From the NCBI RefSeq assembly GCF_003429665.1, contig NZ_QUWK01000010.1, forward strand, positions 1-64,000: a stretch of 64,000 nucleotides of DNA, written 5' to 3'. Numbering within the stretch: the first letter of the stretch is position 1; each line of letters starts with the position of its first letter. The DNA comes from Sphaerochaeta halotolerans (lineage in GTDB: Bacteria > Spirochaetota > Spirochaetia > Sphaerochaetales > Sphaerochaetaceae). A program made the translations under genes and the position numbers. Below the pieces are notes generated by a model, which worked only from the letters and a program-made list of their open reading frames with translations, did no database searches and had not been told where the DNA came from. This document shows positions 7,764-15,664 of the stretch, one piece after another.

Positions 7764-8625
7764 TCAGTCATAACGTTCTGATTCAGATACCTGGAAAGAC
7801 ACAGTGAAGAGGGAATCGTCATTCTCGAATAACGGAGTGCAGTCATGGAAATTGCGGTATATATACCCCTTGAACCTGTTGACGGACTCCCCACTATATG
7901 TGATACCACCAATTTCTGCGATATCATCAGGATACTGGGGAATGAAAGGTATCAATACCTCAGGGCAAGCCCTGGACTCAGGAGGCGTTGTCTCCTTTTC
8001 CGCCCCAAGGGACGGGGTATCTCACCTTGCTTTCCCGGCACTCGCTCCAGAGAGGAAGCATCATGCTGATTCCTTTCCTCTCGCTCCGTTGGGGAATGAA
8101 TTTCTTCAAGTTCAGCGTGTACTTGCTATCCATGGTACTGCTACTTTTAATCTCATAGGGGATAAACTTCCTCAAGAACCCCCTGTAGTTCCTGAAAAAG
8201 TACAGCTGGTCGCTCTTGTCTGCATTGTAGCGCGCTTTAACCGCCTCCATAACAATCATATTCTCAAAAAGATTGCTCATGAGAGGGTCCCGATTCATCT
8301 GGGCAGGAGTGCTGATGCCGAGAAGATGTGCAGCAAACCCGACATCACAGAAATAGATCTTTGGGGTCTTGAAGATTTGGCTTGTGCGGGAGGTGGACCA
8401 GGGCCTGAGGATATATGCCAGATCCGATGCCTCAAGAATGGAAAGCCAGGAACCTATTGTCGTGCTACTGACACCGACAACGCCACTCAAGGCCGAGTTG
8501 TTGACCAACTGGCCACACCTCCCACCGACGCAACATCCCGCTCCACGTAAGTGGTAAGGTAGCTCCAATAGTTGTCGGATAGGCACGAATCCAGAGACCA
8601 ATTGTTGATTGCGGTCCAAGACAAC
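7764..8625 (-). pseudogene. DUF4143 (COG1373-type) ATPase, C-terminal part, frameshifted and split by a repeat
   Basis: Three pieces of one gene can be read on the minus strand. First, at about 8600-8545, SDNYWSYLTTYVERDV in one frame is the motif before DUF4143. Next, after a frameshift, come GQLVNNSALSGVVGVSSTTI, WLSILEASDLAYIL, KTPKIYFCDVGFAAHLLGIS and IPYEIKSSSTMDSKYTL, the body of DUF4143. The repeat unit at 7941-8099 then interrupts the gene within KKFIPQ. The third piece, at 7955-7764, resumes with FIPQYPDDIAEIGGITYSGE and ends at a stop. Joining at the shared TTCATTCCCC restores one frame. The N-terminal AAA domain is missing. These proteins are usually stand-alone ATPases, sometimes toxin-antitoxin linked. 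The gene is non-functional. Confidence 0.75.
7941..8099 (+). repeat. Interspersed hairpin-rich repeat, copy 1 (inserted in a gene)
   Basis: This copy of about 159 bases is bounded by AATGA on both sides. It contains the small hairpins described for the family (AGGGCAAGCCCT-like, GGAGGC/GTCTCC, CCCC/GGGG, GAGAGGAA/TTTCCTCTC). It is about 95% identical by eye to copies 2 and 3. It splits the DUF4143 pseudogene: the same sequence TTCATTCCCC lies at both junctions, and the gene's frame resumes exactly after the repeat. Length without one boundary copy is 154 bases, which shifts the frame by one. Confidence 0.85.
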
Positions 8626-8829
8626 TTTCATACATACGGAGATATCAAGTGTTGGTCCAAATCTCCGTAATACTAGTAAAAAGCAATTGTTCTATTACGA
8701 ACCTAAGGAGTTTCTTTCTAACGAATCCAGAAACAGTTTCGTTGGCACCATGCAGCACTACCACTGAATCCGAAACATTCTGTTTTGAATCTTGTCGCCC
8801 TTAATACCACGTTATGTCAGATTACAAAA

Positions 8830-8874
8830 CAAGACCGTCAGCCAGGGGCATTTCCCTGATTACCGACGGTCTTG
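8830..8874 (-). terminator. Terminator after slyD
   Basis: CAAGACCGTC (8830-8839) pairs with GACGGTCTTG (8865-8874), with an inner GGGG/CCCT pairing. On the minus strand the stem is followed by TTTTGT. It sits about 40 bases beyond the slyD stop codon. Confidence 0.8.
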
Positions 8875-8913
8875 TGAACATGAATGTGTCGAGAAAATTA
8901 ATCAAGATGCGAA

Positions 8914-9378
8914 TCAGTGTATGTGGCCGTGTTCCAGCTCTTCCTCGGTAGCATCTCGTACATCTTCAATCTCAACATCGAAATGAAGCGTCTGTCCGGC
9001 AAGCGGGTGATTGGCATCCAAAGTAACAGTATCGTCCTCAACTTCTTTGATTGTTAATAGTTGGATTTGGCCTTCTTGGCTTTGGGCCTGAACAGTCATC
9101 CCCACTTTGATTTCACTTCCTTCAGAGAACTGGCTTTTGGAAACTTTTACCATCTGGGTTCCATCATACTCGCCGTACCCATCCTTGGGTTCCACAGTTA
9201 CTGATACCTTGTCTCCCTTTTCTTTCCCGTACAGCTCTTTTTCCAGCCCTGGGATGATCATTCCAGTACCGACAATGAACTGCAGCGCATCACTGTTTTC
9301 AGAAGTATCGAGAACTGTTCCCTGGTCGTTTTTCAATGTGTAGTTCATACTTACTACATGTTTGTCAGAAATCTGCAT
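8914..9378 (-). CDS. slyD: FKBP-type peptidyl-prolyl isomerase, SlyD-like
   Basis: This cytoplasmic prolyl isomerase and chaperone has 154 residues. The start ATG at 9378 follows GAGGTGG at good spacing; a GTG three codons earlier is less likely. Sequence order is typical of SlyD: an FKBP half (VSMNYTLKNDQGTVLDTS, then FIVGTGMIIPGLEKELYGK), the IF 'flap' domain (PKDGYGEYDGTQMVKVSKSQF, about 70-125, split by the family's VGMTVQAQ strand), and the return strand HPLAGQTLHFDVEIEDVRDA. The C terminus has only a short histidine-containing tail (ELEHGHIH) instead of the long metal-binding tail of E. coli SlyD, so nickel storage is probably limited. It is a single-gene unit with its own terminator. 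Confidence 0.9.
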   Translation of the reverse strand: MQISDKHVVSMNYTLKNDQGTVLDTSENSDALQFIVGTGMIIPGLEKELYGKEKGDKVSVTVEPKDGYGEYDGTQMVKVSKSQFSEGSEIKVGMTVQAQSQEGQIQLLTIKEVEDDTVTLDANHPLAGQTLHFDVEIEDVRDATEEELEHGHIH

Positions 9379-9628
9379 ATTAGCCACCTCGAAAATTTAG
9401 ATCACAATCCATTATTCCAATACAGAAATCGGTCATGACCGTGTTTTCACCTTCATGACTTGATCCCGTATAAACAACCTTCTATAAAATTCAAAATGAA
9501 TGGATTTATAGTGGATATAAAAGACTGTGTTTTAGAAACCTACTAAAAAAATCACTAAACGGGAAGGGGGAAGGGCATATTTTACCACGAAGCAATTCGT
9601 TTCCAGAAAGAACTGTCACAGAACAGAA

Positions 9629-9655
9629 AGCCCGTCCTTTGTAATTGGACGGGCT
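9629..9655 (-). terminator. Terminator of the pyruvate dehydrogenase operon
   Basis: AGCCCGTCC (9629-9637) pairs perfectly with GGACGGGCT (9647-9655) across a 9-base loop and is followed by a T-rich stretch on the minus strand. It lies just 10 bases beyond the lpdA stop codon. The rest of the space up to slyD (about 9380-9628) is AT-rich and holds no ORF that I can support. Confidence 0.85.
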
Positions 9656-9664
9656 CTCTTGCCT

Positions 9665-11071
9665 TTACCTGTTCAATGTATCAGTGGCTGTACCTTCTGC
9701 AAGTTCTGCAGCTATAGCAAACGTCTCACTGAGGGTAGGGTGAGGATGAATGCTTAGGGCAATATCCTCGGAAACAGCACCCATTTCAAGCGCAACTACA
9801 GCCTCAGAGATAAGCTCCCCTGCATTCTTTCCGCAGATTCCAGCTCCCAGCAAGCGTCCTGTCTTTTCGTCATAGAGTGCCTTGCTGACTCCGTCTGTTG
9901 CGACAGCACTCAATGCCCTACCATTCGCCGTCCAGGGGAAGGAACCCTTCTTGAAGGCTATTCCCTTCTCCTTGGCCTCAGTTTCGGTCAGGCCAACCCA
10001 GGCGACCTCAGGGCTTGTATAAGCAACAGAGGGAATTCCCATGGGAGTGAAGGCAGAAGCTTGTCCAGATGCCACCTCAGCGGCCACCTTGCCTTGGTGA
10101 CTGCTCTTATGGGCGAGCATCGGGTCTCCTACAACGTCTCCTATGGCAAACACATGGGAAACATTGGTCCTCAGCTTTTTGTCCACTTCAATCCATCCAC
10201 GGCCATTTGTCTTGATAGTCGTGTTCTCCAGTGCAATGCCATCAGAATTGGCTTTCCTTCCCACTGCTACAAGCACAGCATCAGCTTCGATGGTTTCAGG
10301 CGCATTGTCTCCCTTTAGATGGAGCGTAAGAGATTCTTTCTTTGCTTCCACCTTCTCCACTTTCGTGGAGGTATAGATGGCTTCATACTGCTTCTTGAGC
10401 TTCTTCAACAACGGCTGCTTGAGATCCCTGTCTGCAGGAGGGATTAAGGAATCCATCATCTCGACAATGGTTATCTTTGAGCCCAGGGCGTGGTACATGG
10501 TAGCCACCTCGAGCCCTATGATCCCTCCCCCTATGATCGCGAGCCGCTTAGGGATGTGCGTGAGCTCCAAGGCTTTTGTAGAGTCCCAGATGCGTTCATC
10601 CTCGTAGGGGATACCTGGTATCTGTACTGACCTGGACCCGACAGCTATGATCAGGTCTTCGAAGGTAAGCTTCAGCTCTTCCTTGTCGGTCACTACCATT
10701 AGCTCAGTATCAGAGAGAAAGGTTCCAACTCCTACAATGCGTTCGATCTTCCTAGCCTTGTAGAGCGAGTCCAGCCCAGAGGTAAGGGTATGTATAACCG
10801 AATCCCTATGGGCTCTGATCTTCTCCAGGTCAAAGGTAGGCTTACCAAAGGAAACCCCAAGAGGTGCGAGTTTCTCAGCCTCTTCAATCACTTCAGCAAG
10901 GTGCAGCAGGGTCTTGGAAGGGATACAGCCTACATTCAGACATACGCCTCCCAATACTGAACTCTTTTCAATGATGGTTACCTTTCTCCCTAAATCTGCG
11001 GCCCGAAAAGCCGCGCTATAACCTCCCGGTCCTCCTCCGAGGACCACGAGATCTGTTTTCTTTTCTTGCAT
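9665..11071 (-). CDS. lpdA: Dihydrolipoyl dehydrogenase (E3 of pyruvate dehydrogenase)
   Basis: This flavoprotein reoxidises the dihydrolipoyl group of AceF with NAD+. It has 468 residues, normal for the family. An N-terminal FAD site VLGGGPGGYSAAFRAADLG (about 10) is followed by the redox disulfide GGVCLNVGCIPSK (Cys44 and Cys49). The NAD site is IIGGGIIGLEVATMYHALG (about 180), the second FAD motif VFAIGDVVG (about 310), and the catalytic HPHPTLSE with its His-Glu pair sits near the C terminus. AGGAGG precedes the start. It is the last gene of aceE-aceF-lpdA, 14 bases after aceF, and is followed by a strong terminator. All key residues are present. Confidence 0.97.
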   Translation of the reverse strand: MQEKKTDLVVLGGGPGGYSAAFRAADLGRKVTIIEKSSVLGGVCLNVGCIPSKTLLHLAEVIEEAEKLAPLGVSFGKPTFDLEKIRAHRDSVIHTLTSGLDSLYKARKIERIVGVGTFLSDTELMVVTDKEELKLTFEDLIIAVGSRSVQIPGIPYEDERIWDSTKALELTHIPKRLAIIGGGIIGLEVATMYHALGSKITIVEMMDSLIPPADRDLKQPLLKKLKKQYEAIYTSTKVEKVEAKKESLTLHLKGDNAPETIEADAVLVAVGRKANSDGIALENTTIKTNGRGWIEVDKKLRTNVSHVFAIGDVVGDPMLAHKSSHQGKVAAEVASGQASAFTPMGIPSVAYTSPEVAWVGLTETEAKEKGIAFKKGSFPWTANGRALSAVATDGVSKALYDEKTGRLLGAGICGKNAGELISEAVVALEMGAVSEDIALSIHPHPTLSETFAIAAELAEGTATDTLNR

Positions 11072-11085
11072 CTGTACACACCTCC

Positions 11086-12390
11086 TTAGAGTAGTACTCG
11101 TCGCAAATCGCCTAAAAGTGAGGCAAGATACGTGGTAAAGCGAACTCCAGCAGCACCATCAATAACCCTGTGGTCATAGGCAACAGAGAAGGGGAGGATG
11201 TCACGGGGTACAAATTCCTTTCCATTCCATACCGGCTTCTTCGAAAGCCTTGAGACTCCAAGAATGGCAACCTGCGGTGGGTTGATAAGAGGGGTGAACG
11301 CAGTACCACCAATCCCTCCGAGGCTTGAGATGCTGAAAGAGCCTCCAGAGAGGTCCTCCGGCTTCAGCTTTCTGTCTCGGGCACGTTGGCTTGTGGACAC
11401 AAGCTCCCTCGCAATGTCTGTAACGCTCTTCGTATCTGCATCCTTGAGGACCGGTACGATCAGGCCCTCGGGAGTGTCAACAGCAATTCCAATATGATAG
11501 TAATGCTTGAGAATCAACTCACCACTGTCCTCATCAAAGGAAGCATTCATCTCTGGGAATTTCTTCAATGCTGCGACAACAGCCTTGACGATGAAAGGGA
11601 GAATGCTGATATTCACAGGATCGTCACTTCTCTTCATCTCTTCCTTGATCGATTTCCTCAAGGCTTCAAGTTCAGTGACATCAGCCTCATCATACTGGGT
11701 GACATGAGGGATAATCTGCCAGCTCTTCTGTAAATGTGGTCCAGAGATTTTCTGGATACGGGAGAGCTTCTTGCGTTCAATCTCCCCATACTTTGAAAAG
11801 TCCTCCAGCTCAATCTTGCCAAAGGAAGCTGCTGCTCCGCCGCCACTGAGCGCCTTCTTCACCAGAGCCTGCACATCTTCATGAAGGATTCGCCCGCTCG
11901 GGCCGCTCCCTTTAACCTTTGCCAAATCGACTCCGAGTTCCCTTGCATATTTGCGTAGGGAAGGGGTAGCGTGGTAGACAGCACCTGGTGCCTGCTCATT
12001 GATAAGGTCTGATTTGTTTTCTTGTTGAACCGGTGTCGGTTGTACTGCCTCAGCAACCTCTTCTGGCTTTTCCTCTTCCACTTTTACTACTGGTTGCTCT
12101 TTTACGGGCTCTTCATCAGAACCTTGCTTCCCTTCCTCTTCCACACCTTCAGCTGCGACCTCGATCTCCGCTATCGGGGAGTCCTTGGAAACAAGGTCTC
12201 CCTCCTTGACCAGAACCTTGGTGATGGTCCCTGCAAACGGAGAAGGGATGTCAATGACAGCCTTCTCACTTTCAAGAGCTACTACTGAGTCTTCAACGGA
12301 AAGAACATCACCGATCTTGATATAGACATCAATGATTGGTACATCAGAGAAATCCCCGATATCTGGTACTAGAATTTGTTTTATAGCCAT
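11086..12390 (-). CDS. aceF: Dihydrolipoamide acetyltransferase (E2 of pyruvate dehydrogenase)
   Basis: This core of the pyruvate dehydrogenase complex transfers acetyl groups from lipoamide to CoA. Domains in order: one lipoyl domain (1-78) with the modified lysine in [11 protein letters not shown] (Lys43); a charged E/K/V/P-rich flexible linker (about 80-135); the E3/E1-binding domain ([17 protein letters not shown] to [10 protein letters not shown], about 138-175); and the catalytic domain (about 200-434) with the active-site motif [10 protein letters not shown] near the end. The 434 residues with a single lipoyl domain make it shorter than the three-lipoyl E. coli form. The start ATG has AAGGAG upstream. 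It lies 13 bases after aceE. The lipB-lipA pair that would lipoylate it is at about 50.3-51.8 kb. Confidence 0.97.
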   Translation of the reverse strand: MAIKQILVPDIGDFSDVPIIDVYIKIGDVLSVEDSVVALESEKAVIDIPSPFAGTITKVLVKEGDLVSKDSPIAEIEVAAEGVEEEGKQGSDEEPVKEQPVVKVEEEKPEEVAEAVQPTPVQQENKSDLINEQAPGAVYHATPSLRKYARELGVDLAKVKGSGPSGRILHEDVQALVKKALSGGGAAASFGKIELEDFSKYGEIERKKLSRIQKISGPHLQKSWQIIPHVTQYDEADVTELEALRKSIKEEMKRSDDPVNISILPFIVKAVVAALKKFPEMNASFDEDSGELILKHYYHIGIAVDTPEGLIVPVLKDADTKSVTDIARELVSTSQRARDRKLKPEDLSGGSFSISSLGGIGGTAFTPLINPPQVAILGVSRLSKKPVWNGKEFVPRDILPFSVAYDHRVIDGAAGVRFTTYLASLLGDLRRVLL

Positions 12391-12403
12391 AGTGTATCTC
12401 TCC

Positions 12404-15070
12404 TTAACTCAGCAATGGGTTGGGCTTGTCGACGTCAATAGCATATTTCTTAATCGCCTCACTTACTTTCTTGACAGGAATCGTGCCTTCGTCTGCAAGG
12501 CCTTTGAGTGCTGCAACAGCAATGTAGTACCTGTCAACCTCAAAGAATTTTCTGAGTGCCTCCCTGAAATCCGATCTACCAAACCCATCAGTACCCAGAA
12601 TTGTCACCTTCTCATTGGGGATGAGCCGCCTAATCTGTTCAGGGTAGGCCCTGAGATAGTCGGTGCTTATCACAACGGGCCCGTCATGGCCCTCCATACT
12701 CTTGGTGAGATAGGGAACCTTGGCTTCATCTTCCGGGTGGGTGAGGTTGTAACGCTCAGCTTCAACACCGTCACGATGCAATTCATTGACCCCAAGGATG
12801 CTCCAGATGTCCGATTCCACACCAAAGTCCTTTGACAGGAGTTCAGCTGCAGCTATGACTTCTCTAAGAATTGTCCCGCTTCCCATCAGCTGTACCACAG
12901 GATTCTTGTTTTTCTTTGCCTTCTTGAAAAGGTAGGCACCCTTCTTGATTCCTTCCTCAGCTCCCTTAGGCATCTCTGGATGGGTGTAGTTCTCGTTCAT
13001 CAGCGTAATGTAGTAGAAAATGTTCTCATTATCTTCATACATGCGCTTCATTCCATCCTGAATGATCACAGCAAGCTCATAAGAGAATGTGGGGTCATAT
13101 GCCTGACACGTGGGGAGGGTGGATGCCAAGAGCAGCCCATGCCCGTCCTCATGCTGCAGACCTTCCCCGTTTAGGGTGGTCCTTCCTGCGGTAGCTCCCA
13201 TCAAAAAGCCCTTTGCCCGACTGTCTCCTGCGGCCCAGATGAAATCACCGACCCGCTGGAAACCGAAAATGGAATAGAAAATGAAGAACGGAACCATGGA
13301 AACCTGGTGGTTTGCATAGCTGGTGGCGGCCGCAATCCAAGAGGACATCGCACCAGCCTCAGAAATTCCCTCTTCCAGAATCTGTCCTTTCTTATCTTCG
13401 CGATACCAAAGGAATGATTCCTTGTCTACTGGTTCGTACAGCTGTCCGTCTGGGGCATAAATGCCAATCTGCCTGAATAAGCCCTCCATGCCAAAGGTTC
13501 GAGCCTCATCGGAGACGATGGGAACAACCCTTTCCCCAATATTCTTGTCCTTTACCAGTTTGGTAAGCAGACGGACAAATGCCATGGTAGTGGAAAGCTC
13601 TCTTTCCCCAGTAGAGGCAACCATATCTTCAAAGCTTTTCATTGTAGGAACGGTCAGCTTTTCGCTATCCTTATAGCGGTACGGAACAGGGCCTCCCATC
13701 ATCTCACGTCGCCTTGCAAGGAATTTTCCTTCTTTGCTTTCAGGGTCTGGCTTGATGAAAACCATGTTTTTTGCCTGTTCGTCATCGATGGGTACATGGA
13801 AATGGTCCCTGAAGGCGAGAAGATCCTTCTCTTCCATATGCTTCAGGTTATGAGCTCCCATTGCACCCTCTCCGCTTCCCATACCGAAGCCCTTAATGGT
13901 ATTGAAAAGAATGACGGTGGGCACTCCCTTCTGGTTTGATGCCGCATGGAATGCCTGATAAATCTTTCTGGGGTCATGGCCTCCACGGCTCAACTGCCAG
14001 AGATCCTTATCCGTCTTGCCCTCGATGAGGGATTCAAGGTATGCATCTCCAGAAAAGAGTTTTTCACGCAGATATGCAGGCCCTCTAGCCTGTAAGGTCT
14101 GGAACTCCCCATCAACCATATTTGCAAGTTTTTGTAGGAGCATTCCCTTTGTATCTTTTTCCAGGATGGAGTCCCACTCGGTTCCCCAGATAACCTTGAT
14201 TACATTCCATCCTGCGCCTCTGAACTTTCCTTCAAGTTCCTGAATAATCTTTCCATTGCCGCGAACCGGCCCATCGAGACGCTGCAGGTTACAGTTAACC
14301 ACAAAAATGAGGTTATCCAGTTTCTCCCTAGAGGCAAGCGAAAGCGCTGCCAGGGACTCCGGTTCATCAGATTCACCATCACCCATGAAAACCCAGACTT
14401 TTCTGTCTCCATTTTTCTTCAGGCCCCTGGAATCCAAATATTTCATGAAGCGTGCCTGATAAATTGCCATTGAGGGACCAAGGCCCATTGAGACAGTCGG
14501 AAACTGCCAGAATTCAGGCATCAGGTAAGGGTGAGGGTAGGAAGAGAGGCCATTGCCCCCTGTCTCCTGTCTGAAATGATTCAGTTGTTCTTCACTCAGC
14601 CTTCCTTCAGTAAATGCCCGGGCATACATGCCTGGGGATGAGTGGCCTTGGAAGTAGATCATGTCCGCACCGTGTTCGGCTTCTGGTCCCTTGAAGAACC
14701 AGTTGAATCCTACTTCATATATTGCAGAAGAGGATGAGTAGCTAGCAATATGCCCGCCCAATCCTTTCCCCTCTGCGTTAGCCTTGGCTACCATTACCAT
14801 GGCGTTCCAACGGACAAACGCAGATACATTTCGGGCAATAAGAGACTCTTCCGGCGGAATTACCGCACTAGTGTCAACTATAGTTGTATTAATATAGGGG
14901 CTAATGACCCCGGGGGAGGTGGTAACACCTTTGTTACGGGCAGTTTGGGTAAGTTCTGAAAGCAAATAATCAGTTTTCTGGTTGCCTTCATTTTTTATTA
15001 CACCCTCCAGCGAATCCAGCCAATCTTTGGTCTCTTCAGGGTCTGGATCATGAAAAATCTGTTTACTCAT
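12404..15070 (-). CDS. aceE: Pyruvate dehydrogenase E1, homodimeric type
   Basis: This thiamine diphosphate enzyme decarboxylates pyruvate and acetylates the lipoyl group of AceF. The 888 residues and single-chain architecture match the AceE type, not the alpha/beta type. The ThDP motif begins GDGESDEPE (about residue 230) and ends in [29 protein letters not shown] and [20 protein letters not shown] are typical AceE N-terminal blocks, and [17 protein letters not shown] is the conserved active-site loop region. GGAGG lies 6 bases before the ATG. It is the first gene of aceE-aceF-lpdA, with a promoter at 15133-15161. An oxidative PDH is notable in a presumably anaerobic fermenter, many of which use ferredoxin-linked enzymes instead. 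Confidence 0.97.
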   Translation of the reverse strand: MSKQIFHDPDPEETKDWLDSLEGVIKNEGNQKTDYLLSELTQTARNKGVTTSPGVISPYINTTIVDTSAVIPPEESLIARNVSAFVRWNAMVMVAKANAEGKGLGGHIASYSSSSAIYEVGFNWFFKGPEAEHGADMIYFQGHSSPGMYARAFTEGRLSEEQLNHFRQETGGNGLSSYPHPYLMPEFWQFPTVSMGLGPSMAIYQARFMKYLDSRGLKKNGDRKVWVFMGDGESDEPESLAALSLASREKLDNLIFVVNCNLQRLDGPVRGNGKIIQELEGKFRGAGWNVIKVIWGTEWDSILEKDTKGMLLQKLANMVDGEFQTLQARGPAYLREKLFSGDAYLESLIEGKTDKDLWQLSRGGHDPRKIYQAFHAASNQKGVPTVILFNTIKGFGMGSGEGAMGAHNLKHMEEKDLLAFRDHFHVPIDDEQAKNMVFIKPDPESKEGKFLARRREMMGGPVPYRYKDSEKLTVPTMKSFEDMVASTGERELSTTMAFVRLLTKLVKDKNIGERVVPIVSDEARTFGMEGLFRQIGIYAPDGQLYEPVDKESFLWYREDKKGQILEEGISEAGAMSSWIAAATSYANHQVSMVPFFIFYSIFGFQRVGDFIWAAGDSRAKGFLMGATAGRTTLNGEGLQHEDGHGLLLASTLPTCQAYDPTFSYELAVIIQDGMKRMYEDNENIFYYITLMNENYTHPEMPKGAEEGIKKGAYLFKKAKKNKNPVVQLMGSGTILREVIAAAELLSKDFGVESDIWSILGVNELHRDGVEAERYNLTHPEDEAKVPYLTKSMEGHDGPVVISTDYLRAYPEQIRRLIPNEKVTILGTDGFGRSDFREALRKFFEVDRYYIAVAALKGLADEGTIPVKKVSEAIKKYAIDVDKPNPLLS

Positions 15071-15132
15071 ACATTTCCTCCGATAGTGAGTGTATGCAAT
15101 TCAATTCAAAAACAACAGTTGAATGTTTGTTA

Positions 15133-15161
15133 AATATACTATCGAATTAGTAGAAATTCAA
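15133..15161 (-). promoter_or_regulatory. Predicted promoter of aceE-aceF-lpdA
   Basis: On the minus strand TTGAAT (15161-15156) and TATATT (15138-15133) are separated by exactly 17 bases, close to sigma-70 consensus, about 63 bases before the aceE start codon. Confidence 0.55.
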
Positions 15162-15664
15162 CATGAGAATGTTTGGGAAAAAGGGAAAAAGGCAAGTTTA
15201 GAATTAAAAAAGTGTAGTTATGATATAGATTTGTGTAAATGTTGTATAAAATAGAGTTTTTTGCAATCAAATGTAGGTAGTAGTGAAACAGATTACAGTA
15301 TTGGAATCTCTTTTGGGGTCTCTGATTAGAAATAATGGTATGTAAATGTCAAACAAATAGTAAATACAAAAAAACAATAATTAAGTCTTCTTCATTTATG
15401 ACGGTATCGTCTGATAGAAATGACAGAGTCGTTAGGCCACGATGGAGAGCCAGGTGCCCCCATCATCTGGAAGGGAGAACATTCAGTAGCTCCGAGTAAT
15501 CCGAATTGAACTTGATATGGTTATAGAGTCCGCTTACTGAAAACTTGTAATTGATGACTGGTCCAAACATTTCTTGTAAGAAATAAGTTAATGAGCAAGC
15601 TTTACCCTGCAGATGATAATAAACTAAACCACGAATAGGGAAATCTACAATAGGTACGTGCCTT
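15162..15664. other. Long intergenic region between aceE and the fusion regulator
   Basis: The half nearest aceE is very AT-rich. The other half (about 15400-15660) has a more gene-like composition and a 35-codon open stretch on the minus strand (15570-15463, containing VINYKFSVSGLYNHIKFN), which may be a decayed gene. I cannot identify it. No RNA gene was seen. Confidence 0.35.

Noticed and set aside
7804-8550. Long plus-strand open frame running through repeat copy 1
   Set aside because: It runs across the repeat and is antisense to the DUF4143 remnant. It has no family character, and the repeat-derived part is not conserved in frame among copies.
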